From contig CANKZM010000005.1 of assembly GCA_947488305.1 (NCBI GenBank), positions 434,001 through 498,000 of the forward strand: a stretch of DNA of 64,000 nt, written 5' to 3'. Numbering within the stretch: the first letter of the stretch is position 1; each line of letters opens with the position of its first letter. Under the pieces are notes generated by a model. That model ran no database searches. It saw only the letters and a list, made by a program, of their open reading frames with translations, and had not been told where the DNA came from. This document shows positions 7,403 to 14,965 of the stretch, one piece after another. Position numbers and translations under genes: made by a program. Source of the DNA: an uncultured Roseobacter sp. Its GTDB lineage: Bacteria > Pseudomonadota > Alphaproteobacteria > Rhodobacterales > Rhodobacteraceae.

Positions 7403-7910
7403 TCCGCGCCACCTGCGTGACTGGATTGTTGCGCTCTTTGCTGCGTTGGAGGAAGGCGAGCCCCATCGGGCGGACGCTATCCGGAAACTGGCCGGTGCTC
7501 AGTTGTCCCGTATGGTTCTGGACGCTGATCGTGTGACGGTCCGGTTCGAAGCGGGTGATTTGCGGGTCAGACGGCTGCCGGAAAATGCTGCGCTGAAAAC
7601 CCCCAACGGGACCACTGACAGGCAGACCGTGCGGGATTTGCTGCAAGGCTACATGGAGATTTCTGAAGCGATTTCACAGGACAAAATCCGGCTGAGGGGC
7701 ACCGCGGATGAGGTCATGGCAATCTGCGCGATCATTGAAATCCTCGTGGACGCGAGCACCCGCATTCCGGAACTGCAAAGGCTGGCGGCGGCTTTTCTGG
7801 AAACCGCTGGAAAGAGCACGGGGCGGTTTGCGCGGCGTGAAAGACGTGCGCAGGAACGCAAGTTGGTATTGAAGGAGCGGGACTTTCTCAGGCGAGAAAA
7901 CCTGCTGTAA
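7392..7910 (+). CDS. SCP2-like (sterol carrier-type) lipid-binding protein, last gene of the isoprenoid cluster
   Basis: 172 residues, ATG overlapping the end of the CrtC-like gene by 11 bases. Residues about 30-130 have the layout of an SCP2 domain: alternating strands (M-V-L-D-A-D-R-V-T-V-R-F-E, then L-R-V-R-R-L), a helix, and the I-R-L-R-G-T-A-D-E-V strand-turn-helix near the end. The last 35 residues are very basic (R-R-E-R-R-A-Q-E-R-K). SCP2 domains bind sterols, quinone precursors or other hydrophobic ligands, which would suit handling a polyprenyl product. The assignment is by pattern and moderately sure. Confidence 0.6.
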   Translation: MSSDPRHLRDWIVALFAALEEGEPHRADAIRKLAGAQLSRMVLDADRVTVRFEAGDLRVRRLPENAALKTPNGTTDRQTVRDLLQGYMEISEAISQDKIRLRGTADEVMAICAIIEILVDASTRIPELQRLAAAFLETAGKSTGRFARRERRAQERKLVLKERDFLRRENLL

Positions 7911-7931
7911 AGTCTCGCACCCGGAAAGCGG

Positions 7932-7949
7932 ACATAATGAGAATTATGT
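7932..7949. terminator. AT-rich hairpin between convergent operons
   Basis: ACATAAT and ATTATGT form a 7-base stem with a 4-base loop between the end of the ten-gene cluster and the end of the minus-strand SoxY-like gene. It is weak, and only short T-runs flank it, so a bidirectional terminator is a tentative reading. Confidence 0.3.
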
Positions 7950-7987
7950 TAATAAAACACCTTTGAAGTTGGTTGGCTGGTCAGACT

Positions 7988-8410
7988 TCAGGCACCGCAT
8001 CCGCCGACAACAACCTCGATATGCCTAGTGACGATGCGCAAGGTGCCGTCCTCCATTTCGGCCAGCGCCGTCACGTTTTGCGTTCTGGCAAGCCGGATGC
8101 GCGTTGAGACCTTGCGTGCGCCGCTGAACGGTCCAAAGCAGAAATGCGCAACGGTTGGTGCGGGGTTGTCATCCGCGAGCAATTTGATGGATCTGGCACC
8201 GGGTGCGCTGATTTCCACAAACACGCGGTGGCCGTCATCTGCCACATCCGGCAAGGAGAGAATGATGCCACCCTCACGCGGCTCAGCGCCAGCGGTCAGG
8301 GCAGCGATTGCCTCACCATAAGGTGATGCAAAGGCAGGCAAGCTGACACATCCTGCAGCCACGATGGTGCCTGAGCCCAAAGCGAGTGTTTTGCGTCGTG
8401 TCAGCTTCAT
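7988..8410 (-). CDS. SoxY-like sulfur-carrier protein (solo)
   Basis: About 140 residues from ATG 8410, which follows a GGAGAA ribosome binding site; the longer frame from 8467 lacks one. A twin-arginine-like leader (T-R-R-K-T-L-A-L-G) and hydrophobic stretch end near A-F-A. The mature domain has the SoxY fold pattern and ends with V-G-G-C-G-A, close to the G-G-C-G-G tail whose cysteine carries sulfur intermediates in the Sox system. No soxZ, soxA, soxX or soxB is adjacent; the fused SoxYZ at 15884 is a second carrier-like protein in this region. Its role in methanol/PQQ loci is not established. Confidence 0.75.
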   Translation of the reverse strand: MKLTRRKTLALGSGTIVAAGCVSLPAFASPYGEAIAALTAGAEPREGGIILSLPDVADDGHRVFVEISAPGARSIKLLADDNPAPTVAHFCFGPFSGARKVSTRIRLARTQNVTALAEMEDGTLRIVTRHIEVVVGGCGA

Positions 8411-8536
8411 GGGTTCTCCGACGTTCGGGAAACGAGTGACCGGGCGTTGCCTGATCTTGCCCCGCACCTCCCCTGAAGCTGACCATATTTCCCCGGCTTT
8501 TCACAGAAAATCCGTGGTCGCATGACGGGAAGTTGA

Positions 8537-9136
8537 TTACCCGTCGAGGACCGCACCCTCTGCCGTCGCTCGCAGTGTCAGAACTCGTTGTGCCAGACGT
8601 TGCGCTTCCGAATGGGAGTGCGTCACAAACAGGGTCGCCGGATTCTGCTCTGCTATCAATGCCTCAGTCAGGGCGATCATGGTCTCTGCCGTTTCTGCGT
8701 CGAGAGAGACAAAGGGCTCGTCCATGATCAGCAGATCAGGTTTCCCCGCAAAGGCGCGCGCAAGAGAAAGTCTGCGTTGCTGTCCAAGAGACAGCTGGCC
8801 AGGAAAGGCGGAACCCTTGTCGGACAGACCAACTTTTTGCAATGCGGCTTGGGCCGCCTCTGATTCCAGACCCGGATGCAACAGCATCAGATTCTGAAGC
8901 GTACTGCGCCACGGCAGCAGGGTTGGTTCCTGAAACACCATCGCGATGGCGTCTGGCCGGTCAATCTGCCCGATGAAATCACTGTCAATTCCGGCCACCA
9001 GACGCAGTAGCGTGCTTTTGCCGATGCCAGAGGGACCAACAAGCGCCACACATTCGCCGGGGGCAATGTCAAAACGGATTTCCCCCAGAACAGGGACTGT
9101 ATCGAAGTGTTTTGATTGGATCGCGATGCGGATCAT
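8537..9136 (-). CDS. ABC transporter ATP-binding protein (nitrate/sulfonate/taurine type)
   Basis: 199 residues from ATG 9136, which overlaps the permease stop (ATGA). Walker A is G-P-S-G-I-G-K-S-T, the Q-loop is F-Q-E-P, the signature is L-S-L-G-Q-Q-R-R, Walker B is L-L-I-M-D-E-P, and the switch histidine is in V-T-H-S. It is short for the SsuB/TauB family because there is little C-terminal extension. Together with the permease and binding protein it forms a complete importer. The substrate is unknown; the location within a XoxF/PQQ region suggests a solute linked to methanol oxidation rather than a sulfonate. Confidence 0.88.
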   Translation of the reverse strand: MIRIAIQSKHFDTVPVLGEIRFDIAPGECVALVGPSGIGKSTLLRLVAGIDSDFIGQIDRPDAIAMVFQEPTLLPWRSTLQNLMLLHPGLESEAAQAALQKVGLSDKGSAFPGQLSLGQQRRLSLARAFAGKPDLLIMDEPFVSLDAETAETMIALTEALIAEQNPATLFVTHSHSEAQRLAQRVLTLRATAEGAVLDG

Positions 9137-9882
9137 ACGCGACGCCAGCGCGAAACGCGCCGCTCCCATGGTTGCAGAAGCGCCCATTCGACAACCAGCA
9201 TGACACAGATGAAGGACAGGGCGTAGACCAGCACCATCGCGACGTCAAAAAGCTGGAAGTACAGGTGTATCTGGAAGCCGATGCCCGAGGAACGTCCGAG
9301 GAATTCAACCACGAGCACGATTTTCCAGATGACGGCTACACCCCCGCGCGCCGCCGCCGCGATGAAGGGGGCAAGTTGTGGCAGCAGGACATGGCGCAGC
9401 CGCGACCATCCGCTCATCCTGTAAATGCGGGCCAAGGCATCGAGGTTCGGGTCCAGTGCGCGCGCGCCCTCACGGACGACAAGGGCCACGTTCGGGATCT
9501 TGTTGAGGGTGACGGCGATGATCGCGGCTGTTTCGCTTAACCCGATCCACAAATAACACAGGACGATCAGAACAAGCGCAGGCAGGTTGAGGAAGATGAC
9601 GAGCCAGGGGTCCAGCCAACGATTGACGTTTTCTGATCGACCCATGACAAACCCGATTACAGTGCCGAGCGTCATCGCCAGCGCAAAGGCCCAGAGCACG
9701 CGAAGCAGCGTCGCGCCCAGGTGGTGTAATAGCTCGCCAGACGCAAGTTCAGTGCCAAACAAGGGCAAAAGGTCAAAGGGCGTGGGCAGGATTTGGGGAT
9801 CATCGGTCAGAAATGCCGCCGCCAGCCACAGCAGCAGCAGACCACAAATGGACAGAAATGGCGTGAGACGTTCGACCGTCAT
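9133..9882 (-). CDS. ABC transporter permease (SsuC/TauC type)
   Basis: 249 residues with about six membrane segments, starting with a hydrophobic segment at residues 7-25. The cytoplasmic coupling region (A-L-D-P-N-L-D-A-L-A-R-I-Y-R-M-S-G-W-S-R followed by H-V-L-L-P-Q-L-A-P) is the EAA-type loop of binding-protein-dependent permeases. It pairs with the ATPase gene that overlaps its stop and with the binding protein 12 bases upstream. Confidence 0.88.
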   Translation of the reverse strand: MTVERLTPFLSICGLLLLWLAAAFLTDDPQILPTPFDLLPLFGTELASGELLHHLGATLLRVLWAFALAMTLGTVIGFVMGRSENVNRWLDPWLVIFLNLPALVLIVLCYLWIGLSETAAIIAVTLNKIPNVALVVREGARALDPNLDALARIYRMSGWSRLRHVLLPQLAPFIAAAARGGVAVIWKIVLVVEFLGRSSGIGFQIHLYFQLFDVAMVLVYALSFICVMLVVEWALLQPWERRVSRWRRV

Positions 9883-9894
9883 CGCCTTTGCACG

Positions 9895-10857
9895 CTATTC
9901 CACTTGGACGAACAGGCCGGCCGGCACCGTTGTGGCATCGCCCACCAATTCAGCGCCCCCGAGCTCTGCCATCAGACCCAGCATTTTTCCCGCACTTTCT
10001 GCGCTCACGGGCCCGCGTTCGGGAATGCCCGTAATCCAGTCTTTCTTGAGCTGCTCAAACTGCGCATCCGTTTTTGCGTTCATGCGGGGCCTAATGGCGT
10101 CCCATGCTGCATCTGAGCTTGCCAGCAAGTCCTTTGCGTCGCGGCTGGCATTGTAAAAAGCCTGCGCCAGACCGGGCGTTGCGTCGAAAAAGCTCTCTTT
10201 GCCGAAATACCCCAATAGTGGCGTGTCGGGATCAAGACCCAAAGCCGTTGCCGCCTCGTCTACAGAAATCAGTTCTTTCATGCCGGAGGCTTTCATCTTG
10301 GCCAGGAAGTGCCAGAAGTTGATCGCTCCCGCATAGTCGCCGCCCAAGGCGGATTTGAAAATTAGCGGGGGTGCACCATAGACCTGTTCCGTTCCGGCTT
10401 TGAGGTCCATGCCGTGTTTCTGTTTTGCATAGGCCCGCAGGATCAGCCAGGATTTGTCGAGCGGTCCTCCCGCGATGCCGATTTTGCCGCCTTCGATGTC
10501 CTTCACTGATTTGGCTGCGCTGTCACCTGGTATCACCAGGCCGCCAACGGCTTTGGAATAGGGGAAAAAGACGTATCCCTTGCCCGCCGCGCGTTGGCGA
10601 GCGACCCAGATCCAGTCTGCAACGGCCATGTCTGCAGCGTCGCCTTCCACGGCAACACGTGAGCCGTTGTTATCCGCAAAGGGCTGCACCTCAAGCTTGA
10701 AGCCGTGTTTCTCGTCGAGGCCGTTTTCAACGATCGTGGCCAGTTCCCAATTCACCGTTCCGATCTTCAGCACGGCAAGACGTACCACGGGCAGGTCGCT
10801 TGCAGAGGCCGATACGCTCATCAGTGACCAGATGATCAGTCCCAGCAAATATCTCAT
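9895..10857 (-). CDS. ABC transporter substrate-binding protein (NMT1/SsuA-like)
   Basis: 320 residues from ATG 10857 (GGAAGGGAAG upstream). A Sec signal peptide (residues 1-20, ending A-S-A-S-A) precedes a type 2 periplasmic-binding fold: V-V-R-L-A-V-L-K-I-G-T-V-N-W-E-L at the start, a ligand-loop region around G-S-R-V-A-V-E-G, and G-K-I-G-I-A-G-G in the second lobe. This fold serves nitrate, taurine, sulfonate and thiamine-precursor transporters. The ligand cannot be read from sequence; position between a PepSY protein and a SoxY-like gene in a methanol locus is its main clue. Confidence 0.85.
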   Translation of the reverse strand: MRYLLGLIIWSLMSVSASASDLPVVRLAVLKIGTVNWELATIVENGLDEKHGFKLEVQPFADNNGSRVAVEGDAADMAVADWIWVARQRAAGKGYVFFPYSKAVGGLVIPGDSAAKSVKDIEGGKIGIAGGPLDKSWLILRAYAKQKHGMDLKAGTEQVYGAPPLIFKSALGGDYAGAINFWHFLAKMKASGMKELISVDEAATALGLDPDTPLLGYFGKESFFDATPGLAQAFYNASRDAKDLLASSDAAWDAIRPRMNAKTDAQFEQLKKDWITGIPERGPVSAESAGKMLGLMAELGGAELVGDATTVPAGLFVQVE

Positions 10858-10889
10858 ATTCTTCCCTTCCTGTGGCACATGACCTGTTG

Positions 10890-11141
10890 TTATTCAGCGC
10901 GGCGGCTGACTTCGTTCAGGTCTTTGTCCAGCTTGATGTCGAATTGATCGCCACCTTTGCAGATCACATCATCCAGATCATAGCCGTCGTCTTCAACTTC
11001 GATGTCATCCGGGTCCATTTGGCATTCGATAGAGGCCAGAAACGCCTCGATCTTGGCGACGGTGTCTGCGTCCAGGTGGCCATCCGCGTGGACTGGCGCA
11101 GCGAATAAAGCGAATGCTGCACAATAAATGAGTTTACGCAT
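10890..11141 (-). CDS. Acidic periplasmic PepSY-type protein (lanpepsy-like candidate)
   Basis: 83 residues from ATG 11141, with a GAAAGG ribosome binding site; ATG 11159 overlaps the upstream stop and is an alternative. A signal peptide (M-R-K-L-I-Y to P-V-H-A) is followed by a short mature domain that is extremely rich in Asp and Glu (D-P-D-D-I-E-V-E-D-D-G-Y-D-L-D-D) and has the PepSY strand pattern ending I-K-L-D-K-D-L-N-E-V. Two cysteines could form a disulfide. Lanpepsy of Methylobacillus is a known lanthanide-binding PepSY protein; an acidic PepSY protein next to xoxF genes suggests a similar role. The metal-binding claim is inference. Confidence 0.72.
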   Translation of the reverse strand: MRKLIYCAAFALFAAPVHADGHLDADTVAKIEAFLASIECQMDPDDIEVEDDGYDLDDVICKGGDQFDIKLDKDLNEVSRRAE

Positions 11142-11155
11142 GATGAAACCTTTCT

Positions 11156-11596
11156 TCATTGGATTGAAAAAGTGACGGATTGCGCATCGCCGGTGGAGCC
11201 TGGAATGCGCAGGGTATGACGGCCCGGCTTGATCGCAATAAACGAAAGCTCCACGGTGCCCGCCTTGTCGAACTCGATGGAGTCGATGGCCATGGGGCGG
11301 ATTTCAATTTCATTGATGACGATTTCATTCATCCAGATCGCCCGAAAGAAGCTCGCGCCTTCCAGCGCCAGTTCCGCCGATCCGTCCGCAGTGATTTCCA
11401 GTTTGTAATAGGCACCCGATTGCAGGGTTACATCATCACCTACGGGCTGACCGGATGCCAGCGTCAGCTTGATCGTCTCTCCCCGGTTGCATTTGGCCAG
11501 CAATCCGGCAAAGCCCAGATCGTCGCACAAGGGTGCGGCCACCACGGGCGTGGTAAGCGTCAAAGCCACTATGGCTGCCAATAATCTCTTCATCAT
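11156..11596 (-). CDS. Exported hypothetical protein of the XoxF region (possible LutB-like)
   Basis: 146 residues with a signal peptide (M-M-K-R-L-L-A-A-I-V to V-V-A-A-P). The mature part is predicted all-beta, cupredoxin-like in size, with L-K-L-E-I-T-A-D-G and a C-terminal P-G-R-H-T-L-R-I-P-G strand, but I see no Cys-His-Met copper set. It sits between the beta-propeller gene (19 bases upstream) and the acidic PepSY protein (overlapping or nearly so). In methylotrophs small exported proteins of this kind accompany the lanthanide uptake (lut) transporter; whether this is one of them is an inference from position. Confidence 0.7.
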   Translation of the reverse strand: MMKRLLAAIVALTLTTPVVAAPLCDDLGFAGLLAKCNRGETIKLTLASGQPVGDDVTLQSGAYYKLEITADGSAELALEGASFFRAIWMNEIVINEIEIRPMAIDSIEFDKAGTVELSFIAIKPGRHTLRIPGSTGDAQSVTFSIQ

Positions 11597-11615
11597 CGTC
11601 TCCCCTTGTCTCTCA

Positions 11616-12587
11616 TCAGTCGATTGTCACCACGCCCCAAGGCTGTTGCCCGACCTGCACCGAGCGGATCGCCTTTTCCTTGGCCACGTCGATGACGGTG
11701 ATGTCGTTGGAATTGCCGTTGGTGGTGAGCAGGTACTTTTCGTCCGGCGTAAAATCGAGCTGCCAGACCCGCTGACCGACCAGAATATAATCAAGCACTT
11801 CAAGGCTTTGCGCATCCACCACCGCAACGCGGTTCGCCGGGCCAAGCGCTACAAACAGCCGTTTGCCATCCTGCGTGACCCTTGCCCCAACCGGCTGCAA
11901 CCACTCAGGCTGTACGCCAGCGACCTCGAAGGAAATCTTGCCGACGACCGTGGGCGTGCCATCCTCGGCGATGTCCATGACGCTGACCGTGCCACCGATT
12001 TCAGAGGTGACGAACAGCCGCTTGCCATCAGCGGTGTAGTGGGCATAGCGCGGGCGCTGGTCCACCAGAATGTTGTGCTTGATCTTGTAGTCTTCGGTGG
12101 AGATGAAATGCGCCATGTTCGTGGTCTCGGAGGTGTTCACGACGAATTTCGCATCCGGGCTCATCCCCATGCCTTCGGGTTCCACGCCCACCGGAACTTC
12201 GGCAAGGATGGTGCGGGTTTCAGTATCCGTGACTGTCACCAGATTATCGTCCTCATTGGCGATGTAGAGCCGCTTGCCCGACGGTTCGAGGATGAATAAT
12301 TCGGGATCAGGGCCGGAGGGCAGGCTTGGTAGTTCTTCGTAGGTCGTGGAGTCGAAAACCCGCACCAGATTGTCATCGGATGCGCAGACATAAATCTTGC
12401 TGCCATCGGGGCTCGCCGTGATCCCGCGCGGGCGGTTGCCGGCAAAGAACTCGGTTTCCACCTCCCAAGTCTCGGTATTGACCACTGTGATGGTGTTGCC
12501 GCGCTCGTTGGAGACAAAGGCTTTCCCGGCAAGGGCGGGACCTGCGAGCAAAAGGCCCAAGGCGGTGGTCAGGAACAGGGATTTCAT
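11616..12587 (-). CDS. PQQ-dependent catabolism-associated beta-propeller (YVTN) protein
   Basis: 323 residues with a signal peptide (ending G-P-A-L-A) and about seven YVTN-type beta-propeller blades, visible as recurring V-x-V-x-D-x-x-x-x-x-V and P-x-G-I-x-x-S-P-D-G patterns. This matches the beta-propeller family regularly found with PQQ-dependent alcohol dehydrogenases. It is periplasmic and probably a protein-interaction or metal-handling factor; no catalytic role is known. It follows the ABC binding-protein gene by 12 bases and should be in the same transcript. Confidence 0.88.
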   Translation of the reverse strand: MKSLFLTTALGLLLAGPALAGKAFVSNERGNTITVVNTETWEVETEFFAGNRPRGITASPDGSKIYVCASDDNLVRVFDSTTYEELPSLPSGPDPELFILEPSGKRLYIANEDDNLVTVTDTETRTILAEVPVGVEPEGMGMSPDAKFVVNTSETTNMAHFISTEDYKIKHNILVDQRPRYAHYTADGKRLFVTSEIGGTVSVMDIAEDGTPTVVGKISFEVAGVQPEWLQPVGARVTQDGKRLFVALGPANRVAVVDAQSLEVLDYILVGQRVWQLDFTPDEKYLLTTNGNSNDITVIDVAKEKAIRSVQVGQQPWGVVTID

Positions 12588-12599
12588 ACAAATGGCTCC

Positions 12600-13787
12600 T
12601 CAGTCAAATGCGGTGCAGTTGGATTCAGGGCGATCCAGCCCGATAGTATCGAGCGGTGAGGTCTGGTGCAGAAACCCGTCCTGCGGCGAGACACTGACCG
12701 TGATGCTTCCGTCGTAAAGCAGGATCGGCTGGCGCAATTGGCCGTTCCAGTTCCGGAAGGTCACACGGGTTCCTTTGAACGCGGCCAACTCGAACGCGTC
12801 AGAGATGGCATAATCCCGGACGCCCATCGGATCGGCGGTATTGGCGCGGGTGACGGCTTCCCCCACCACCCGCAGCGCAAGCCAGACGTTATAGTCTTCG
12901 GGTTTGGAATAGCGCCCGGTCAGGCCTTCAAAGCGGGTTTGAAACTGTGTCGCACCATAGGCTTCATGCGCTCCGTGGAAGGTGGTTGGCACAAGCCCGC
13001 CGGAGCCCATGACAGGGCGCGGCGTCCAAAGGTGATAGCTCAAGTAGCGCGCGAAATAGTCGGTCCCGTCCGCTGCGATCACAACATCATGGTCATCCGC
13101 GCCCTGCGTGAAAGTCGGCAGCTGACGTTGCACAAGGACATGCCCAGAATCCGTGCGGCGCGAGCCGCCAGTGTCCTCAAAAACCCGATCCTCATTGATG
13201 CGCGCGCCAAACTTGCGCGCAGACTTCCGGTAAGCTTCTGCAAGGGCAATATCCTCGGGATTTGATCCCGAGATAAGGAACCATTCGTCCCATTTCTTCC
13301 AGACCGCAAATTGCGCCACAGCATCGGACAACATGGAATGACTGGGGGCCACGTGCAGCAGGTTGGCGCGGCATTGATCGTCGCGCAACGCGTTATCCCC
13401 GGCCGTGGCGTTGAAAATCAGCGCACCTGCTTCCGCCGCCCGATCGGTCAGGCGCAACAGATCATCACCACGCGCCTGGACGACGATCAGACGGACCCCG
13501 TCGCTCAGGAGAGCATCAAGCGCGGCATCGGCCTGATCTGGTGCGACCGCCACGGTGCGGGTTTCATACGTGTGGCCCAGAAACCCGCCCGTTGTCCCGT
13601 TGTCTTCGTCGGCGAGTGCGGCACCGGCAAAGCCCAGATCGTCAGGTCGTAGATCGTAGCGGCTGATGGGCAGCAACATGGGATAATCCACGCGCAACAC
13701 ACCGGCCTTTACATCGATCGCCTGTGCAGGAACGGCGAGCACGATGCATGAAAAAGCTGCCAGCAAAGCGGCTGCAATACGTCCCAA
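12600..13787 (-). CDS. Branched-chain-type ABC substrate-binding protein, PQQ-alcohol dehydrogenase system (LutA-like)
   Basis: About 395 residues. I chose TTG 13787 because GGGGAGGAC lies five bases upstream and a signal peptide follows at once (L-G-R-I-A-A-A-L-L to V-P-A-Q-A); the longer frame to 13898 has no such leader. The mature protein has the type 1 periplasmic-binding fold and belongs to the binding-protein family named for the PQQ-dependent alcohol dehydrogenase ABC system, which as I recall includes LutA of the Methylobacterium lanthanide-uptake cluster. Its ATPase is probably the fragment at 1-94. Ligand, if lanthanide-related, is an inference. Confidence 0.82.
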   Translation of the reverse strand: MGRIAAALLAAFSCIVLAVPAQAIDVKAGVLRVDYPMLLPISRYDLRPDDLGFAGAALADEDNGTTGGFLGHTYETRTVAVAPDQADAALDALLSDGVRLIVVQARGDDLLRLTDRAAEAGALIFNATAGDNALRDDQCRANLLHVAPSHSMLSDAVAQFAVWKKWDEWFLISGSNPEDIALAEAYRKSARKFGARINEDRVFEDTGGSRRTDSGHVLVQRQLPTFTQGADDHDVVIAADGTDYFARYLSYHLWTPRPVMGSGGLVPTTFHGAHEAYGATQFQTRFEGLTGRYSKPEDYNVWLALRVVGEAVTRANTADPMGVRDYAISDAFELAAFKGTRVTFRNWNGQLRQPILLYDGSITVSVSPQDGFLHQTSPLDTIGLDRPESNCTAFD

Positions 13788-13934
13788 GATGTCCTCCCCA
13801 AAAGAGCGTTTCTCACTCCGGATTTTTATCAGCGCCCGGCAGGTTGATGTGAACCTATACTTTTGGCCGGGTTGCTTTTGAAAGCGTATCACCCGCACGA
13901 TTAACTGCGAATCTTATTTTTTAAGAATACCCAT

Positions 13935-14423
13935 ATGCGGCTGATTTTGCTTATAGTTCTGCTGACTTCGGCTGCTGCGCAGGCCGGGGAGAAAGTCGCG
14001 TTCTTCGGCATGTCTTTGCTCGATAGTTCACTTCAGACAAGCGAACTTGGTCGCGATCCATCTGAGGTGGTGCGGCTGCAGATGCTCAACGTGATGGTAT
14101 CGGAACGTTTTCGCGATGAAGGCTACGAACTTGTCGGTCTCGACGCGGCGCAAACTGACATCGACCGACATGTCAATCTGGCCAAATGCTATGGCTGCGA
14201 TATCCGCATTGCAAAGAAGCTCGGGGCGGATTTTTCACTGGTGGGCGAGGTTCAGAAAACGTCGAACATGATCATCGCAATGAACCTGCAATTGCGTGAC
14301 GTAGAAACCGGCGAGCTGGTCAAAGGCGGCGTTGTCGACATCAGAGGCAACACCGACGACACCTGGAGACGCGGAATGCGATACATCCTGAACAACCGGA
14401 TTTTCACGAAGGAGGATCAATGA
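13935..14423 (+). CDS. DUF3280/DUF2380-type periplasmic protein
   Basis: 162 residues with a short signal peptide (ending A-A-A-Q-A-G). The mature part has a G-x-D-x-x-V-x-G-x-V-x-K-x-S strand pair and D-V-E-T-G-E-L-V, typical of small periplasmic proteins of unknown function found next to PQQ dehydrogenase genes. Two cysteines form C-Y-G-C. It begins 147 bases from the divergent LutA-like gene, so the region between holds two promoters, and its stop overlaps the following MxaD-like gene. Confidence 0.75.
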   Translation: MRLILLIVLLTSAAAQAGEKVAFFGMSLLDSSLQTSELGRDPSEVVRLQMLNVMVSERFRDEGYELVGLDAAQTDIDRHVNLAKCYGCDIRIAKKLGADFSLVGEVQKTSNMIIAMNLQLRDVETGELVKGGVVDIRGNTDDTWRRGMRYILNNRIFTKEDQ

Positions 14424-14965
14424 AACGCAGAACAATCCTTGGCGCGGTATGCGTCGCCCTGGCCATGCCGGGTCTGGCGCTTGCGCACGGACCCACACGA
14501 CAGAAGGTCACCGTCACGGCTGAGGTCGCGGCCTCTCCGGATGAGGTCTGGAGTGTCATCGGCAATTTTCAGGACATGTCCTGGCACCCGGCGGTTTTCT
14601 CCTCGACCGGCGAAAACGGCGATGAAATCGATGCCACCCGTGTGCTGACACTGCTGGAAGAAGGCGGTCCGACGATCTCGGAGATCCTTTACAAGTACAG
14701 CGACGAGAAGATGAGTTACTCCTACCGGATTACTGAGGTTCTTGTCGAAGTGCTTCCGGTCACGAATTATTCGTCGCATCTCACCGTCAAACCACGTGAC
14801 GATGGTGGGGCACAGATCGAATGGCGCGGTGCGTTCTATCGTGGCTACCCGAACAACGATCCGCCCCCCGAACTGAACGATGAGGCGGCCATCGCGGCGG
14901 TAACTGGTGTCTACCAAGCCGGACTGGACGCATTGGTCGAACGCTTTGGTGCGCCTGGGTCTTGA
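14420..14965 (+). CDS. MxaD-like SRPBCC-family periplasmic protein
   Basis: 181 residues with a signal peptide (ending L-A-L-A-H-G). The rest is a START/Bet v1-type SRPBCC domain: V-T-V-T-A-E-V-A-A-S-P-D-E-V-W-S-V-I-G-N-F and M-S-W-H-P-A near the start are diagnostic. MxaD of methylotrophs has this fold and assists electron transfer from methanol dehydrogenase to its cytochrome. The start codon overlaps the preceding stop (ATGA) behind a GGAGG site. Given xoxF nearby, a role in the XoxF electron chain is likely. Confidence 0.82.
   Translation: MKRRTILGAVCVALAMPGLALAHGPTRQKVTVTAEVAASPDEVWSVIGNFQDMSWHPAVFSSTGENGDEIDATRVLTLLEEGGPTISEILYKYSDEKMSYSYRITEVLVEVLPVTNYSSHLTVKPRDDGGAQIEWRGAFYRGYPNNDPPPELNDEAAIAAVTGVYQAGLDALVERFGAPGS

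Noticed and set aside
11469-12299. A 276-codon frame opposite the beta-propeller gene.
   Set aside because: Antisense shadow of a clear YVTN protein; the product is His-rich low-complexity without a recognisable fold.
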